A stretch of DNA of 64,000 nucleotides. Origin: Micromonospora chalcea. Its GTDB lineage: Bacteria; Actinomycetota; Actinomycetes; Mycobacteriales; Micromonosporaceae. The notes beneath the pieces are model-generated. The model was not told the DNA's origin. It worked only from the letters and a program-made list of their open reading frames with translations, and did not search any database. The stretch lies in NCBI RefSeq assembly GCF_002926165.1, contig NZ_MAGP01000110.1, positions 1 through 64,000 on the forward strand. The letters are read 5' to 3'. Numbering within the stretch: position 1 is the stretch's first letter; every line of letters begins with the position of its first letter. Of this stretch, positions 7,022-16,112 are shown in pieces. Both the position numbers and the translations under genes were made by a program.

Positions 7022-9465
7022 GCCGTCGAACGCTGCTGCACGAGGGATGGACGCTGCGGGCCGAGCCCGGTCCGGCGGTGCCGCCGCAGATCGCCGGGAC
7101 GGCGGTGCCGGCGACAGTGCCCGGATGCGTGCACACCGACCTGCTCGCGGCCGGCCTCATCCCCGACCCGTACCTGGACGACAACGAGAACCGCCTCACC
7201 TGGATCGGCCGCACCGACTGGGTCTACGAGACGACGTTCGGATGGCAGCCCGGCGACGAAGAGCGGGTCGACCTGGTCTGCGCCGGCCTGGACACGGTCG
7301 CCACCGTCACGCTCAACGGCGTCGAGGTCGGCCGCACCGAGAACCAGCACCGCTCGTACCGCTTCGACGTCCGCGCGCTGCTGCGCCCGGACGGCAACAC
7401 CCTGGCCGTACGCTTCGACTCCCCGTACCGGTATGCCGAGGCGCACCGGGACCGGCTCGGTGACCGGCCGAACGCGTACCCGGAGCCGTTCCACTTCATC
7501 CGCAAGACCGCCTGCAACTTCGGCTGGGACTGGGGACCGACGCTCGTCACCGCCGGCATCTGGCGCGACATCGGCCTGCACGCCTGGTCCACCGCCCGGC
7601 TCGCGTCGGTGCGGCCGATCGTCACCGTGGTCGACGGCGTCGGCCGGGTCGAGCTGCACGCCGAGGTCGAGCGGACCGGCGACGAGCCGCTGACCGTCCG
7701 CGCCGATGTCGCCGGGGTCACCGCCGAGATCGCCGTACCGGCGGGGGAGCGGACCGCCGTCGTGACGCTGACCGTCGCGGACCCCGCGCTGTGGTGGCCG
7801 ATCGGGTACGGCGACCAGCCCCGGTACGACCTCGACGCCACCCAGCACGCCGCCGACGGCCGGGAGTTGGACGCCGCGTCCCGCCGGATCGGGTTCCGTT
7901 CGGTACGCCTGGACACCACGCCCGACGCGCACGGCACCCCGTTCGCGCTGCACGTCAACGACGTGCCGGTGTTCGTCAGGGGCGTCAACTGGATCCCCGA
8001 CGACGCGTTCCCGAACCGGGTCACCCGGGAGCGCCTGGCGCAGCGGTTCGGCCAGGCGGCCGGCGCGCACGTCAACCTGCTGCGCGTCTGGGGCGGCGGC
8101 CGGTACGAGTCGGACGACTTCTACGACCTGGCCGACGAGATGGGATTGCTGGTGCAGCAGGACTTCCTGTTCGCCTGCGCCGCGTACCCGGAGGAGGAAC
8201 CGTTCCGCACCGAGGTCGAGGCGGAGGCGCGCGAGCAGGTGACCCGGCTCGCCGGGCACCCGTCGCTGGTGCTCTGGACCGGCAACAACGAGAACATCTG
8301 GGGCTGGCACGACTGGGACTGGCAGGAACCCCTGGCCGGGCGCACCTGGGGACGCGGCTACTACCTGGAGCTGCTCCCCGCCGTCGTCGGGGAGCTGGAC
8401 CCGACCGTCCCGTACTGGCCGGGCAGTCCCTGGTCCGGCAGCGAGGCACTTCACCCCAACGACCCGGCGCACGGCACCACGCACATCTGGGACGTGTGGA
8501 ACACCGACGACTACACGCGCTACCGGGACTACGTGCCGCGCTTCGTGGCCGAGTTCGGCTACCAGGCGCCGCCCGCGTACGCGACGCTGCGCCGGGCCCT
8601 CTCCGACGACCCGCTCGCGCACGACTCGCCGGGCATGGCGCACCACCAGAAGGCGGCCGACGGGGACGGCAAGCTGCGGCGCGGGCTCGACGCCCACCTG
8701 CCGCCGCCCGCCGACTTCGACGACTGGCACTACCTCGCCCAGCTCAACCAGGCCCGCGCCATCCAGCTCGGCGTGGAGCACTTCCGCTCGCACCGGCCGG
8801 TCTGCGCCGGCACCGTCGTGTGGCAGCTCAACGACTGCTGGCCGGTCACCTCCTGGTCGGCGATCGACGGCGACGGGCGCCGCAAACCCCTGTGGTACGC
8901 GCTGCGCCGCGCCTACGCCGACCGGCTGCTCACGGTGCAGCCGCGCGACGGCCGGCCGGCGGTGGTGGCGGTGAACGAGACCGCGCAGGCGTGGCGCGGG
9001 CCGGCCACCGTCACCCGGCTGACAGTCACCGGGGAGCCGAGGGCGAAGACCTCGGTCGACCTCGACGTCCCGGCGTACTCCTCGGTCGTGGTGGAACTGC
9101 CGGCGGAGCTGGCGCGGCCGGACGACGGCCGCGCGGAACTGCTCGTCGCGGACGCCGGGGACGCCGCGGAGCGCGCGCTGTGGTTCTTCGCCGAGGACCG
9201 CGACGTGCGGTGGCCGGCGGCGCAGTGGGACGCGGCGGTCGAGCCGGTGGACGGCGGACGGCGGGTCCGGGTGACCGCGCGGACGGTGCTGCGCGACCTG
9301 ACGCTGTTCCCGGACCGGCTGGACCCGTCCGCCCAGGTCGACGCGGCCCTGGTGACGCTGCTGCCGGGGGAGAGCGTCGTCTTCACGGTGAGCACCACGT
9401 GCCCGCTGGATGCCGAGGCGCTCACCTCCCGGCCGGTGCTGCGCTGCGTCAACGACCTGGCCTGA
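7018..9465 (+). CDS. Beta-mannosidase, glycoside hydrolase family 2
   Basis: About 815 residues, typical for GH2 beta-mannosidases. A jelly-roll sugar-binding domain is followed by an immunoglobulin-like domain and a TIM barrel. The predicted acid/base is Glu425 in the NNENIWGW segment and the predicted nucleophile is Glu512 in AEFGYQAPP; LLRVWGGGRYESDDFYDLAD is also characteristic. No signal peptide is seen, so it acts in the cytoplasm on imported manno-oligosaccharides. GTG 7018 overlaps the permease stop by 4 bp, giving one transcription unit: binding protein, two permeases, hydrolase. The specificity call rests on motif pattern and context. Confidence 0.9.
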   Translation: MSRRTLLHEGWTLRAEPGPAVPPQIAGTAVPATVPGCVHTDLLAAGLIPDPYLDDNENRLTWIGRTDWVYETTFGWQPGDEERVDLVCAGLDTVATVTLNGVEVGRTENQHRSYRFDVRALLRPDGNTLAVRFDSPYRYAEAHRDRLGDRPNAYPEPFHFIRKTACNFGWDWGPTLVTAGIWRDIGLHAWSTARLASVRPIVTVVDGVGRVELHAEVERTGDEPLTVRADVAGVTAEIAVPAGERTAVVTLTVADPALWWPIGYGDQPRYDLDATQHAADGRELDAASRRIGFRSVRLDTTPDAHGTPFALHVNDVPVFVRGVNWIPDDAFPNRVTRERLAQRFGQAAGAHVNLLRVWGGGRYESDDFYDLADEMGLLVQQDFLFACAAYPEEEPFRTEVEAEAREQVTRLAGHPSLVLWTGNNENIWGWHDWDWQEPLAGRTWGRGYYLELLPAVVGELDPTVPYWPGSPWSGSEALHPNDPAHGTTHIWDVWNTDDYTRYRDYVPRFVAEFGYQAPPAYATLRRALSDDPLAHDSPGMAHHQKAADGDGKLRRGLDAHLPPPADFDDWHYLAQLNQARAIQLGVEHFRSHRPVCAGTVVWQLNDCWPVTSWSAIDGDGRRKPLWYALRRAYADRLLTVQPRDGRPAVVAVNETAQAWRGPATVTRLTVTGEPRAKTSVDLDVPAYSSVVVELPAELARPDDGRAELLVADAGDAAERALWFFAEDRDVRWPAAQWDAAVEPVDGGRRVRVTARTVLRDLTLFPDRLDPSAQVDAALVTLLPGESVVFTVSTTCPLDAEALTSRPVLRCVNDLA

Positions 9466-9492
9466 GCGTGCCACCCTTCATCTCCATCGATG

Positions 9493-9522
9493 TGAAGATT
9501 TCTGCAAGTGCTAAAGTCTTCA
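9493..9522. promoter_or_regulatory. Inverted repeat upstream of ArsR gene, probable operator
   Basis: TGAAGATTT (9493-9501) and AAAGTCTTCA (9513-9522) form an imperfect inverted repeat in an AT-rich patch, 25 bp before the arsR-type start codon. ArsR-family repressors usually bind such repeats in their own promoters. TAAAGT at 9512-9517 could be the -10 element; no convincing -35 was seen. Confidence 0.4.
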
Positions 9523-9546
9523 GAGTCGTCGTCGGAGGGGTGTGTC

Positions 9547-9885
9547 GTGTCGGTGCCGCTGTACCAGGCCAAGGCGGAGCTGTTCCGCACCCTCGGGCAC
9601 CCCGTGCGCATCCGGGTGCTCGAACTGCTCCAGGACGGGCCGAAACCGGTACGCGACCTGCTCGCCGCCATCGACGTGGAGGCGTCCAACCTCTCCCAGC
9701 AGCTCGCCGTGCTGCGCCGCGCCGGCATGGTCACCTCGTACCGGGACGGCCCCCTCGTCATGTACGCGCTCAGCACCCCCGACGTCGCGGACCTGCTCGC
9801 CGCCGGGCGGCGCATCCTCGGCGCGGTCCTCACCGACCGGGACGCCCTGCTGGACGAGCTGCGGGCCTCGGGGACGGACCGGTGA
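9547..9885 (+). CDS. ArsR-family transcriptional regulator
   Basis: About 112 residues, a single winged-helix domain: FRTLGHPVRIRVLELLQDG, then a recognition helix in ASNLSQQLAVLRRAGMV and a wing. There is no cysteine in the protein, so it lacks the thiol metal-binding site of classical ArsR/SmtB sensors and probably responds to another signal. I chose GTG 9547 because GGAGGGG (9534-9540) sits 6 nt upstream; the frame is open from GTG 9508, which lacks a ribosome binding site. The stop overlaps the SulP start by 4 bp, so it likely regulates that transporter. Confidence 0.88.
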   Translation: MSVPLYQAKAELFRTLGHPVRIRVLELLQDGPKPVRDLLAAIDVEASNLSQQLAVLRRAGMVTSYRDGPLVMYALSTPDVADLLAAGRRILGAVLTDRDALLDELRASGTDR

Positions 9886-11576
9886 GCGCGGCGACTGCCC
9901 TTCGCGCCGGTGACGTCGTACGGCAGACGGGCCGGCTGTTCCGCGGGCTGCTGCCCGGCCGGGCCGACTGGGCGGCGGCGCGCCGCTCGCCCCGGCGCGA
10001 CCTGCTCGCCGGGCTCACCGTCGCCGTGGTGGCGCTGCCCCTGGCGCTCGCCTTCGGCGTCACCTCCGGCCTCGGCGCGCAGGCCGGCCTCGTCACCGCC
10101 GTCGTCGCCGGGGCGGTCGCGGCGGTCTTCGGCGGCTCCAACCTCCAGGTCTCCGGCCCCACCGGAGCGATGACTGTCGTGCTGGTGCCGGTGGTGCAGC
10201 AGTTCGGCGCCGGTGGCGTGCTGATGGTCGGCGCGCTGGCCGGGCTGATCCTGATCGCGCTCGCCCTGGCCCGCCTCGGCCGGTACGTCCGCTACCTGCC
10301 GTCCCCGGTGATCGAGGGGTTCACCGCCGGCATCGCCGTGGTCATCGCGCTGCAACAGGTGCCGGCCGCGCTCGGCGTCACCGGCGCGCACGGCGAGAAG
10401 GTGTGGGCGGTGGCCGCCGACGCGGTCGCCCGGTTCGCCGCGCATCCCCGGCCCGCCGCGATCGCTGTCGCGCTCGGCGTGGCGGCGCTGATGCTGCTCG
10501 GCGGCCGGTGGCGGCCCGCCGTGCCGTTCTCCCTGGTCGGGGTGGCCGCCGCGACGCTCCTCGCCGAGCTGGCCCCGATCGACCTGGCCCGGATCGGCGA
10601 GCTGCCGCAGGGGCTGCCCGCGCCGTCGCTGGACTTCGTCGACCTCGGCGCGCTGGGCGTACTGCTGCCCAGCGCCCTCGCCGTGGCCGCGCTCGCCGCG
10701 CTGGAGAGCCTGCTCTCCGCCACCGTGGCCGACGGCATGACAGTCGGCGAGCGGCACGACCCGGACCGCGAACTGTTCGGCCAGGGCCTGGCAAACCTCG
10801 CCTCCCCGGTCTTCGGCGGCATCCCGGCGACCGCCGCCATCGCCCGTACCGCTGTCAACGTTCGCGCCGGGGCGTCCTCGAAGCTCGCCGCGCTCACCCA
10901 CGCGGTGGCCCTCGCCGCGATCGTGCTCGCCGCCGCCCCGCTCGTCGGGCGCATCCCGCTGGCCGCCCTGGCCGGGGTGCTGCTCGCCACCACCGTCCGG
11001 ATGGTGGAGGCCGCCTCCCTGCTGGCGCTGATGCGGGCCACCCGCGCCGACGCGGTGGTGCTGGTGCTGACATTCGCCGTCACCGTCATCTGGGACCTGG
11101 TGACAGCTGTGGTCGTCGGGCTCGCCGTCGCGGTCGTGCTGGCGCTGCGCGCGGTGGCCCGCAGCGCCAAGCTGGAACAGGTGCCGCTGGACACCGGCGA
11201 GCACAGCGCCGAGGAGCACGCGCTGCTCGCCGAGCACATCGTCGCGTACCGGCTGGACGGGCCGCTCTTCTTCGCCGCCGCGCACACGTTCCTGCTGGAG
11301 TTGGCCGAGGTGGCCGACGTGCGGGTGGTGATCCTGCGGATGTCCCGCGTCTCCACCATCGACGCCACCGGCGCGCAGGTGCTCGGCGACGCCATCGCCC
11401 GGCTGCGCGCCCGGGGGATCACGGTGCTGCTCTCCGGCATCACCCCGGGCCACGACCAGGTGCTCAGCACGCTCGGCGTCGCCGAGGAGCTGCGCCGCGA
11501 GGGCCTGGTGTTCGCGGACACCCCGGCCGCCATCCGGTACGCCCGGGGTGTCGCCCTGGCCGCGAGCCCCGCCTAG
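9882..11576 (+). CDS. SulP-family anion transporter with STAS domain
   Basis: About 564 residues. The SulP core begins RDLLAGLTVAVVALPLALAFG and has many membrane segments. A cytoplasmic STAS domain covers roughly the last 110 residues (LDGPLFFAAAHTFL, then VSTIDATGAQVL). The family moves sulfate, bicarbonate or other small anions, usually by symport; the substrate cannot be read from the sequence. GTG 9882 overlaps the ArsR stop (GTGA). The reading frame is open far upstream through the mannosidase gene, but that part is antisense-like composition and not real. The end overlaps the convergent DUF4386 gene by 4 bp. Confidence 0.9.
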   Translation: MSAATALRAGDVVRQTGRLFRGLLPGRADWAAARRSPRRDLLAGLTVAVVALPLALAFGVTSGLGAQAGLVTAVVAGAVAAVFGGSNLQVSGPTGAMTVVLVPVVQQFGAGGVLMVGALAGLILIALALARLGRYVRYLPSPVIEGFTAGIAVVIALQQVPAALGVTGAHGEKVWAVAADAVARFAAHPRPAAIAVALGVAALMLLGGRWRPAVPFSLVGVAAATLLAELAPIDLARIGELPQGLPAPSLDFVDLGALGVLLPSALAVAALAALESLLSATVADGMTVGERHDPDRELFGQGLANLASPVFGGIPATAAIARTAVNVRAGASSKLAALTHAVALAAIVLAAAPLVGRIPLAALAGVLLATTVRMVEAASLLALMRATRADAVVLVLTFAVTVIWDLVTAVVVGLAVAVVLALRAVARSAKLEQVPLDTGEHSAEEHALLAEHIVAYRLDGPLFFAAAHTFLLELAEVADVRVVILRMSRVSTIDATGAQVLGDAIARLRARGITVLLSGITPGHDQVLSTLGVAEELRREGLVFADTPAAIRYARGVALAASPA

Positions 11577-12256
11577 TTTGCGGTCGCCCTGGCATCCGTC
11601 TCCGCGCGCTTTCGCACGCCAAAGATGATCAGGTAGCCGAGGATCCACACCTCGCCCACCGTGGCGGGCACCACCAGCAGGTCGCTCGCGACCCTGGCGC
11701 CGGGGGCGAGGTACGCGACGAACGTCATGAGCACGTAGCCGACGCCACCGGCGACGAGGAGCCGGCCCAGCGGCCGGGGCAGCCAGCCCGACCGGAGCAC
11801 GCACCAGCCCATCGGCACCAGCCAGAGCCCGAAGAAGAGGCCGCCCACCTCCCACAGGTTCCCGCTGACCAGGTAGAGCAGCTGGACCGTGTCGGCGTCG
11901 CCCGGCCCGCCGGTCGCCACCCCCAGGGCCGTGGCGAGCACTGCGGCGCTGCCGAGGATCGCGACCGCGTTGACGAGCCCGAAGGCGGAGATGCTGCCCG
12001 AGGCGGTGCTGTCGACAGTCCGGAACAGGCGGTGGAACCAGACGGCGGTGAGCGCCTGGGTGAGGACGACGAGCAGTTCGAGGGCGATGCCGACGCGGGC
12101 CAGCGACTCGTGGGCCACCAGGTTGGCGAACGTCGCGCCCGCGTCGTCCGGGTTGAAGATCATCGGCCGGACGGTGAGGAACCCCAGCGCGCCGGTGACG
12201 GCGAGCCCGAGGTAGAACAGCCCGGTCACCCGGGCGCTACGGATCAGCTGGTGCAT
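11573..12256 (-). CDS. DUF4386-family membrane protein
   Basis: About 227 residues with six predicted membrane segments; the sequence from RVTGLFYLGLAVTGALG onward resembles DUF4386 proteins of unknown function. I chose ATG 12256, which has AAGGAG just upstream on the minus strand; longer starts up to 12316 would run through the operator region. It is divergent from the TetR gene, and the two probably share the operator boxes at 12298-12331, so it is the likely target of that repressor. Confidence 0.8.
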   Translation of the reverse strand: MHQLIRSARVTGLFYLGLAVTGALGFLTVRPMIFNPDDAGATFANLVAHESLARVGIALELLVVLTQALTAVWFHRLFRTVDSTASGSISAFGLVNAVAILGSAAVLATALGVATGGPGDADTVQLLYLVSGNLWEVGGLFFGLWLVPMGWCVLRSGWLPRPLGRLLVAGGVGYVLMTFVAYLAPGARVASDLLVVPATVGEVWILGYLIIFGVRKRAETDARATAN

Positions 12257-12297
12257 GGCGGCTCCTTCGGGGGTGAACGACGCGGTGGCGGGGCTTG

Positions 12298-12331
12298 CCT
12301 TACGCCGTAAGGCCAACCATACGTTGTAAGG
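12298..12331. promoter_or_regulatory. Tandem TetR operator-like boxes
   Basis: CCTTACGCCGTAAGG (12298-12312) is a palindrome with 7-bp arms. A second box, CCATACGTTGTAAGG (12317-12331), matches it at 12 of 15 positions. They are spaced 19 bp start to start in the divergent promoter between the DUF4386 and TetR genes. The arrangement is typical of an autoregulating TetR repressor that also controls its neighbour. Confidence 0.65.
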
Positions 12332-12341
12332 TCAAGGGGAG

Positions 12342-13046
12342 ATGGGGAGCCGGATGGGAGCGCGGAAACCTCGGGAGCCGCTGAGCCGCGAGCGGGCCCT
12401 GGCCAGCGCGATCGCCCTCGTCGACGCGGAAGGGATGGAGGCGCTCACGATGCGCCGGCTCGCCGCCGAACTCGGCGTCGAGGCCATGTCGCTCTACCAC
12501 CACCTACCCGGCAAGGCCGGACTGCTCGACGGCCTCGTGGACGCGGTCGCCACGGAGATCACCTCGGCCGCCGAGCGTGCCGAAGCGGACGCGCCCGGCG
12601 GCGACTGGCGTACCCGGCTACGGCTGCGCTTCCTCGCCGCGCGCGCGGTCATGCTGCGGCACCCGTGGGCCCCCGCGCTGCTCAGCTCGCGCCCGACCGT
12701 CCCCGCCGGGGTGTACGCCTACTACGACGGCATCCTCGCCACGCTCGTCGACGGCGGCTTCTCGTACCGGATCGCCCACCGGGCGCTGCACGCGTTCGGC
12801 AGCATGGCGCTCGGCTTCGCCCAGGAGGTGTTCCGCCCGGACGCGGGCGGGGAGGCCGACGCCGCAGCTGCGGAAGCGGAGATGGTGGCGCTGGCCGAAC
12901 GGCTGCCGCACCTGGCCGCCATGGTGGCCGCCGAGACGCACGACGCGGCCGATCCGACGCTGGGCTGGTGCGACTCCCAGACCGAGTTCGAGTTCACCCT
13001 CGACCTGCTCTTCGACGGCCTCGAACGACACCTGCCGCGCGCCTGA
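12342..13046 (+). CDS. TetR-family transcriptional regulator
   Basis: About 234 residues. The N-terminal helix-turn-helix reads MRRLAAELGVEAMSLYHHLP, with the LYHH signature of TetR proteins; the rest is a helical ligand-binding domain. The first ATG (12342) abuts the purine stretch AAGGGGAG, so translation may really begin at ATG 12354, which has GGGGAG 4 nt upstream. It is divergent from the DUF4386 gene. The ligand is unknown. Confidence 0.9.
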   Translation: MGSRMGARKPREPLSRERALASAIALVDAEGMEALTMRRLAAELGVEAMSLYHHLPGKAGLLDGLVDAVATEITSAAERAEADAPGGDWRTRLRLRFLAARAVMLRHPWAPALLSSRPTVPAGVYAYYDGILATLVDGGFSYRIAHRALHAFGSMALGFAQEVFRPDAGGEADAAAAEAEMVALAERLPHLAAMVAAETHDAADPTLGWCDSQTEFEFTLDLLFDGLERHLPRA

Positions 13047-13099
13047 CCCCGTCGGCCCTCGGGCGGGTTCGGGCGGCGCCGGGCGGGTACCAGGGCGGC

Positions 13100-13273
13100 A
13101 TGACTGATCCGGTTGAGCTGTCCGAACTGCACGCCGGAGGCGCCGATCCCGACGACGTCATCCCGGACGAGCCGCACGCGGACCTGGACGGCACCGACGA
13201 GAACTCACCGGCGGAGTTCGGCCTGCCGATAGATGGCACCGCCCTGGCCGAGGAGGACCCCGCCCAGCGGTGA
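13100..13273 (+). CDS. Small acidic hypothetical protein
   Basis: A 57-residue ORF beginning MTDPVELSELHAGGADPDDV, rich in Asp and Glu with very few basic residues and no membrane segment. The upstream purine stretch is weak (AGGG about 5 nt before ATG). It follows the TetR gene after a 53-bp gap and ends 2 bp before a strong hairpin, which supports it as a real transcribed unit. I do not recognise a family. Confidence 0.55.
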   Translation: MTDPVELSELHAGGADPDDVIPDEPHADLDGTDENSPAEFGLPIDGTALAEEDPAQR

Positions 13274-13275
13274 AG

Positions 13276-13322
13276 GGAACGCCATGGGTGTCAAACGGGT
13301 CCTGAGACATCCATGGCGTTCC
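13276..13322. terminator. Strong hairpin between convergent genes
   Basis: Two 17-nt arms (13276-13292 and 13306-13322) pair with a single G-T mismatch around a 13-nt loop. The core is GGAACGCCATGG with its complement CCATGGCGTTCC. There is no T-run. It lies between a plus-strand stop at 13273 and a minus-strand stop at 13350, so it could stop transcription from both sides. Confidence 0.6.
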
Positions 13323-13349
13323 ACCCGATGGCCGCGGAGGCCGCGGGCG

Positions 13350-14072
13350 CTAGTTGGGCAGTGCGGCGAGGCCGGCCAGCAGTTCCCAGCGCTCGGCCTC
13401 GGTGAGGGCCGCGTACGCCGGCTCGTCGCGGCGGTCGGTGTCCGCCTCGATCGCCGCGCGTTCCGGGCCGTCCGGCAGCGCGCGGATCTCGTCGGCGGTC
13501 AGCCCGGCGGCCCGCCACGCGGCCCGGTGCGCGTCCGCGCGGTGGTGCCGCAGCGAGCCCAGCCGGGTGACGAGCAGCAGCGCCGGGGAGGCCCCTTCCG
13601 GCTCGTACGGCGGGGACATCGCCCGGAACACCGGCCCGCCGGTGGCCTGCGCGTGCGTCAGCACCCGGCCGACCAGTTCGGCGAGCCGGGGCACGATGCC
13701 CAGGCCGGGCAGCACGCCGGGCAGCATGGCCCACAGTTCCTCGGCGGCCTCGCCGGTGGCCCGCTGGGCGAACAGCGTCAGTTCCCGGCCCAGGTCGGTG
13801 AGGTGCCACGCGCCCTCGTCGTCCCGGACGACGACGCCCTGCGCCAGTTCCTCGTCCATGCTTCCGGGGGTGTAGATCAGGCCGTCGGCCAGCGCTTCGG
13901 CGGGCATCGGCCGGGCCAGCACACCGGAGAAGAAGCTGTTCTCCGCACCGAGTGTGCAGCCCCGCTCGGCGTAGAACGCCTCCATCCGGGCGCGCGCTGC
14001 CCAGCGGGCGCCCACGTACACCCGGTCGATCGCCGGCCGGACCAGTCGCGCGTAACTCACCGTCGTCTCCAC
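13350..14072 (-). CDS. Hypothetical protein, possible SCO6745-like family
   Basis: A 240-residue soluble, Ala/Glu/Leu-rich protein, predicted mostly helical. The segment GAWHLTDLGRELTLFAQ looks like the wing of a winged-helix domain, and the layout recalls the SCO6745/SalK-like proteins of actinobacteria, but I am not sure of that assignment. ATG 14072 is the first start. It ends convergent with the small acidic ORF, and its promoter faces the repeat-containing gap before ilvD. Confidence 0.65.
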   Translation of the reverse strand: METTVSYARLVRPAIDRVYVGARWAARARMEAFYAERGCTLGAENSFFSGVLARPMPAEALADGLIYTPGSMDEELAQGVVVRDDEGAWHLTDLGRELTLFAQRATGEAAEELWAMLPGVLPGLGIVPRLAELVGRVLTHAQATGGPVFRAMSPPYEPEGASPALLLVTRLGSLRHHRADAHRAAWRAAGLTADEIRALPDGPERAAIEADTDRRDEPAYAALTEAERWELLAGLAALPN

Positions 14073-14098
14073 GCCGCCGGACCCTACCGGCGCGCGGG

Positions 14099-14155
14099 TG
14101 TTAAGAAGGGCCCCCTCCTCTACCGGAGGGGTTAAGAAGGGGCCCTTCCTTACAT
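14099..14155. repeat. Paired intergenic TTAAGAAGG repeats
   Basis: Two partial copies of the same motif lie head to tail: GTTAAGAAGGGCCCCC from 14099 and GTTAAGAAGGGGCCC from 14131. The second continues into a near-palindrome ending CCCTTCCTTAC. A GGGCCCC-centred stem can form in both. The element overlaps the end of ilvD and may act as its terminator. I believe such TTAAGAAGGGGCCCCTTCTTAA elements are dispersed in Micromonospora genomes, but that comes from memory. Confidence 0.6.
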
Positions 14156-16002
14156 CACTCGGGGACGCGGCGGTAGGCGCCGTCGCTGGCCGAGGTCGCC
14201 ATCGAGGCGTACGCGCGCAGCGCCGCCGACACCGGACGCTGCCGGTCGACCGGGGTGTACGGGCGGTCCCGCTTCTCCTCGGCCACCCGGCGCGCCTCCA
14301 GCTCGTCGGCGGGCACGTTCAGCTCGATCGACCGGCCCGGGATGTCGATGACGATCTCGTCGCCGTCGCGGACCAGCGCGATCAGCCCACCGGAGGCGGC
14401 CTCCGGGGAGACGTGCCCGATGGACAGGCCGGAGGTGCCGCCGGAGAACCGGCCGTCGGTGAGCAGCGCGCAGGAGCGGCCCAGCCCGCGGCCCTTGAGG
14501 AACGAGGTCGGGTAGAGCATCTCCTGCATGCCGGGGCCGCCCTTCGGGCCCTCGTACCGGATCACCACGACGTCCCCGGCGACGATCTCCTTGGCGAGGA
14601 TCGCGGTCACCGCGTCGTCCTGCGACTCGTAGACCTTGGCCGGGCCGCGGAACGTCAGGCACTCCTCGGGCACGCCGGCGGTCTTCACCACGCAGCCGGC
14701 CGGCGCGAGGTTGCCGTGCAGGATGGCCAGGCCGCCGTCCGCGCTGTAGGCGTGCTCCCGGTCCCGGATGCAGCCGCCGGCCGCGTCGGTGTCCAGCGAC
14801 GACCAGCGGTTGGTGGTGGAGAACGGCTCGGTGGTGCGCACGCCGCCCGGGGCGGCGTGGAACAGTTCGATCGCCTCTCGCGTGGCCGCGCCGCCGCGCA
14901 CGTCCCAGTCGGCCAGCCACTTGTCGAGGCCGGGGGAGTGCACCGCGCGCACGTCTCGGTGCAGCAGCCCGGCGCGGTTCAGCTCACCGAGGATGGCCGG
15001 GATGCCGCCGGCCCGGTGCACGTCCTCCATGTGGTAGTTCGGCGAGTTCGGGGCGACCTTGGCCAGGCACGGCACCCGGCGGGAGATCGCGTCGATGTCG
15101 GCGACGCCGAAGTCCAGCTCGGCCTCGCGGGCGGCGGCGAGCAGGTGCAGCACCGTGTTCGTGGAGCCGCCCATGGCCACGTCGAGGGCGATCGCGTTCT
15201 CGAACGCCTCCCGGCCGGCGATCGAGCGCGGCAGCACCGAGGCGTCGTCGTTCTCGTACCACTGCTTGGCGATCTCCACGATCGTGCGCCCGGCCTCGAC
15301 GAACAGCGACCGGCGCGCGGCGTGGGTGGCGAGCGTCGAGCCGTTGCCTGGTAGCGCGAGGCCGATCGCCTCGGTGAGGCAGTTCATCGAGTTGGCGGTG
15401 AACATGCCGGAGCAGGACCCGCAGGTCGGGCAGGCGGAGCGCTCGATCTCGCCGAGCTGGTCGTCGGTGACCGCCTCGTTCGAGGAGGCGATCATGGCGT
15501 CGATCAGGTCGATCTTGGAGTGCACGACGCCCTCGATCGCCACCGTCTTGCCGGCCTCCATCGGGCCGCCGGAGACGAAGACGGTGGGGATGTTGAGCCG
15601 CAGCGCGGCGAGCAGCATGCCCGGGGTGATCTTGTCGCAGTTGGAGATGCAGACCAGGGCGTCCGCGCAGTGCGCGTTGACCATGTACTCGACCGCGTCG
15701 GCGATCAGCTCCCGGCTGGGCAGGGAGTAGAGCATGCCGCCGTGGCCCATGGCGATGCCGTCGTCCACGGCGATGGTGTTGAACTCCCGCCCCACGCCGC
15801 CGGCCTCGGCCACCGCGTCGGCGACCAGGCCGCCGAGGTCCTTGAGGTGGACGTGACCGGGTACGAACTGGGTGAAACTGTTGGCGATGGCGACGATCGG
15901 CTTGCCGAAGTCGTCGTCGGTCATCCCGGTGGCCCGCCACAGGGCCCGGGCGCCGGCCATCGTCCGACCGTGGGTGGAGGTCCTCGACCGCAGCTCAGGC
16001 AT
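14155..16002 (-). CDS. ilvD: Dihydroxy-acid dehydratase
   Basis: About 615 residues, the normal length of IlvD. It dehydrates 2,3-dihydroxy-isovalerate and 2,3-dihydroxy-3-methylvalerate to the 2-keto acids, the third shared step of valine and isoleucine synthesis. Visible family features are the early [20 protein letters not shown], the [10 protein letters not shown] cysteine that helps bind the Fe-S cluster, a second cluster segment [18 protein letters not shown] and the C-terminal [11 protein letters not shown] chose ATG 16002; an upstream extension (to 16083) is low quality. It is monocistronic and divergent from the second GGDEF/EAL gene. Confidence 0.95.
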   Translation of the reverse strand: MPELRSRTSTHGRTMAGARALWRATGMTDDDFGKPIVAIANSFTQFVPGHVHLKDLGGLVADAVAEAGGVGREFNTIAVDDGIAMGHGGMLYSLPSRELIADAVEYMVNAHCADALVCISNCDKITPGMLLAALRLNIPTVFVSGGPMEAGKTVAIEGVVHSKIDLIDAMIASSNEAVTDDQLGEIERSACPTCGSCSGMFTANSMNCLTEAIGLALPGNGSTLATHAARRSLFVEAGRTIVEIAKQWYENDDASVLPRSIAGREAFENAIALDVAMGGSTNTVLHLLAAAREAELDFGVADIDAISRRVPCLAKVAPNSPNYHMEDVHRAGGIPAILGELNRAGLLHRDVRAVHSPGLDKWLADWDVRGGAATREAIELFHAAPGGVRTTEPFSTTNRWSSLDTDAAGGCIRDREHAYSADGGLAILHGNLAPAGCVVKTAGVPEECLTFRGPAKVYESQDDAVTAILAKEIVAGDVVVIRYEGPKGGPGMQEMLYPTSFLKGRGLGRSCALLTDGRFSGGTSGLSIGHVSPEAASGGLIALVRDGDEIVIDIPGRSIELNVPADELEARRVAEEKRDRPYTPVDRQRPVSAALRAYASMATSASDGAYRRVPE

Positions 16003-16112
16003 GACAACCAGTCTGACACCATCCCGGCGGCGCGCCCCCGCCGCGCACCCTGTGTCCCAACAGTTGCACACCCGGTGCCCCACGGGGGGCGCTCATCCGG
16101 CACAGTTGACGC

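Noticed and set aside
7791..9881. Open frame extending SulP upstream by about 700 codons
   Set aside because: It runs through the mannosidase in a shifted frame with Arg/Pro-rich sequence. The real start is GTG 9882, coupled to the ArsR stop.
8913..11855. 980-codon minus-strand ORF across the mannosidase, ArsR and SulP genes
   Set aside because: It spans three well-supported plus-strand genes and has a low-complexity Gly/Arg/Asp translation. A GC-content artefact.
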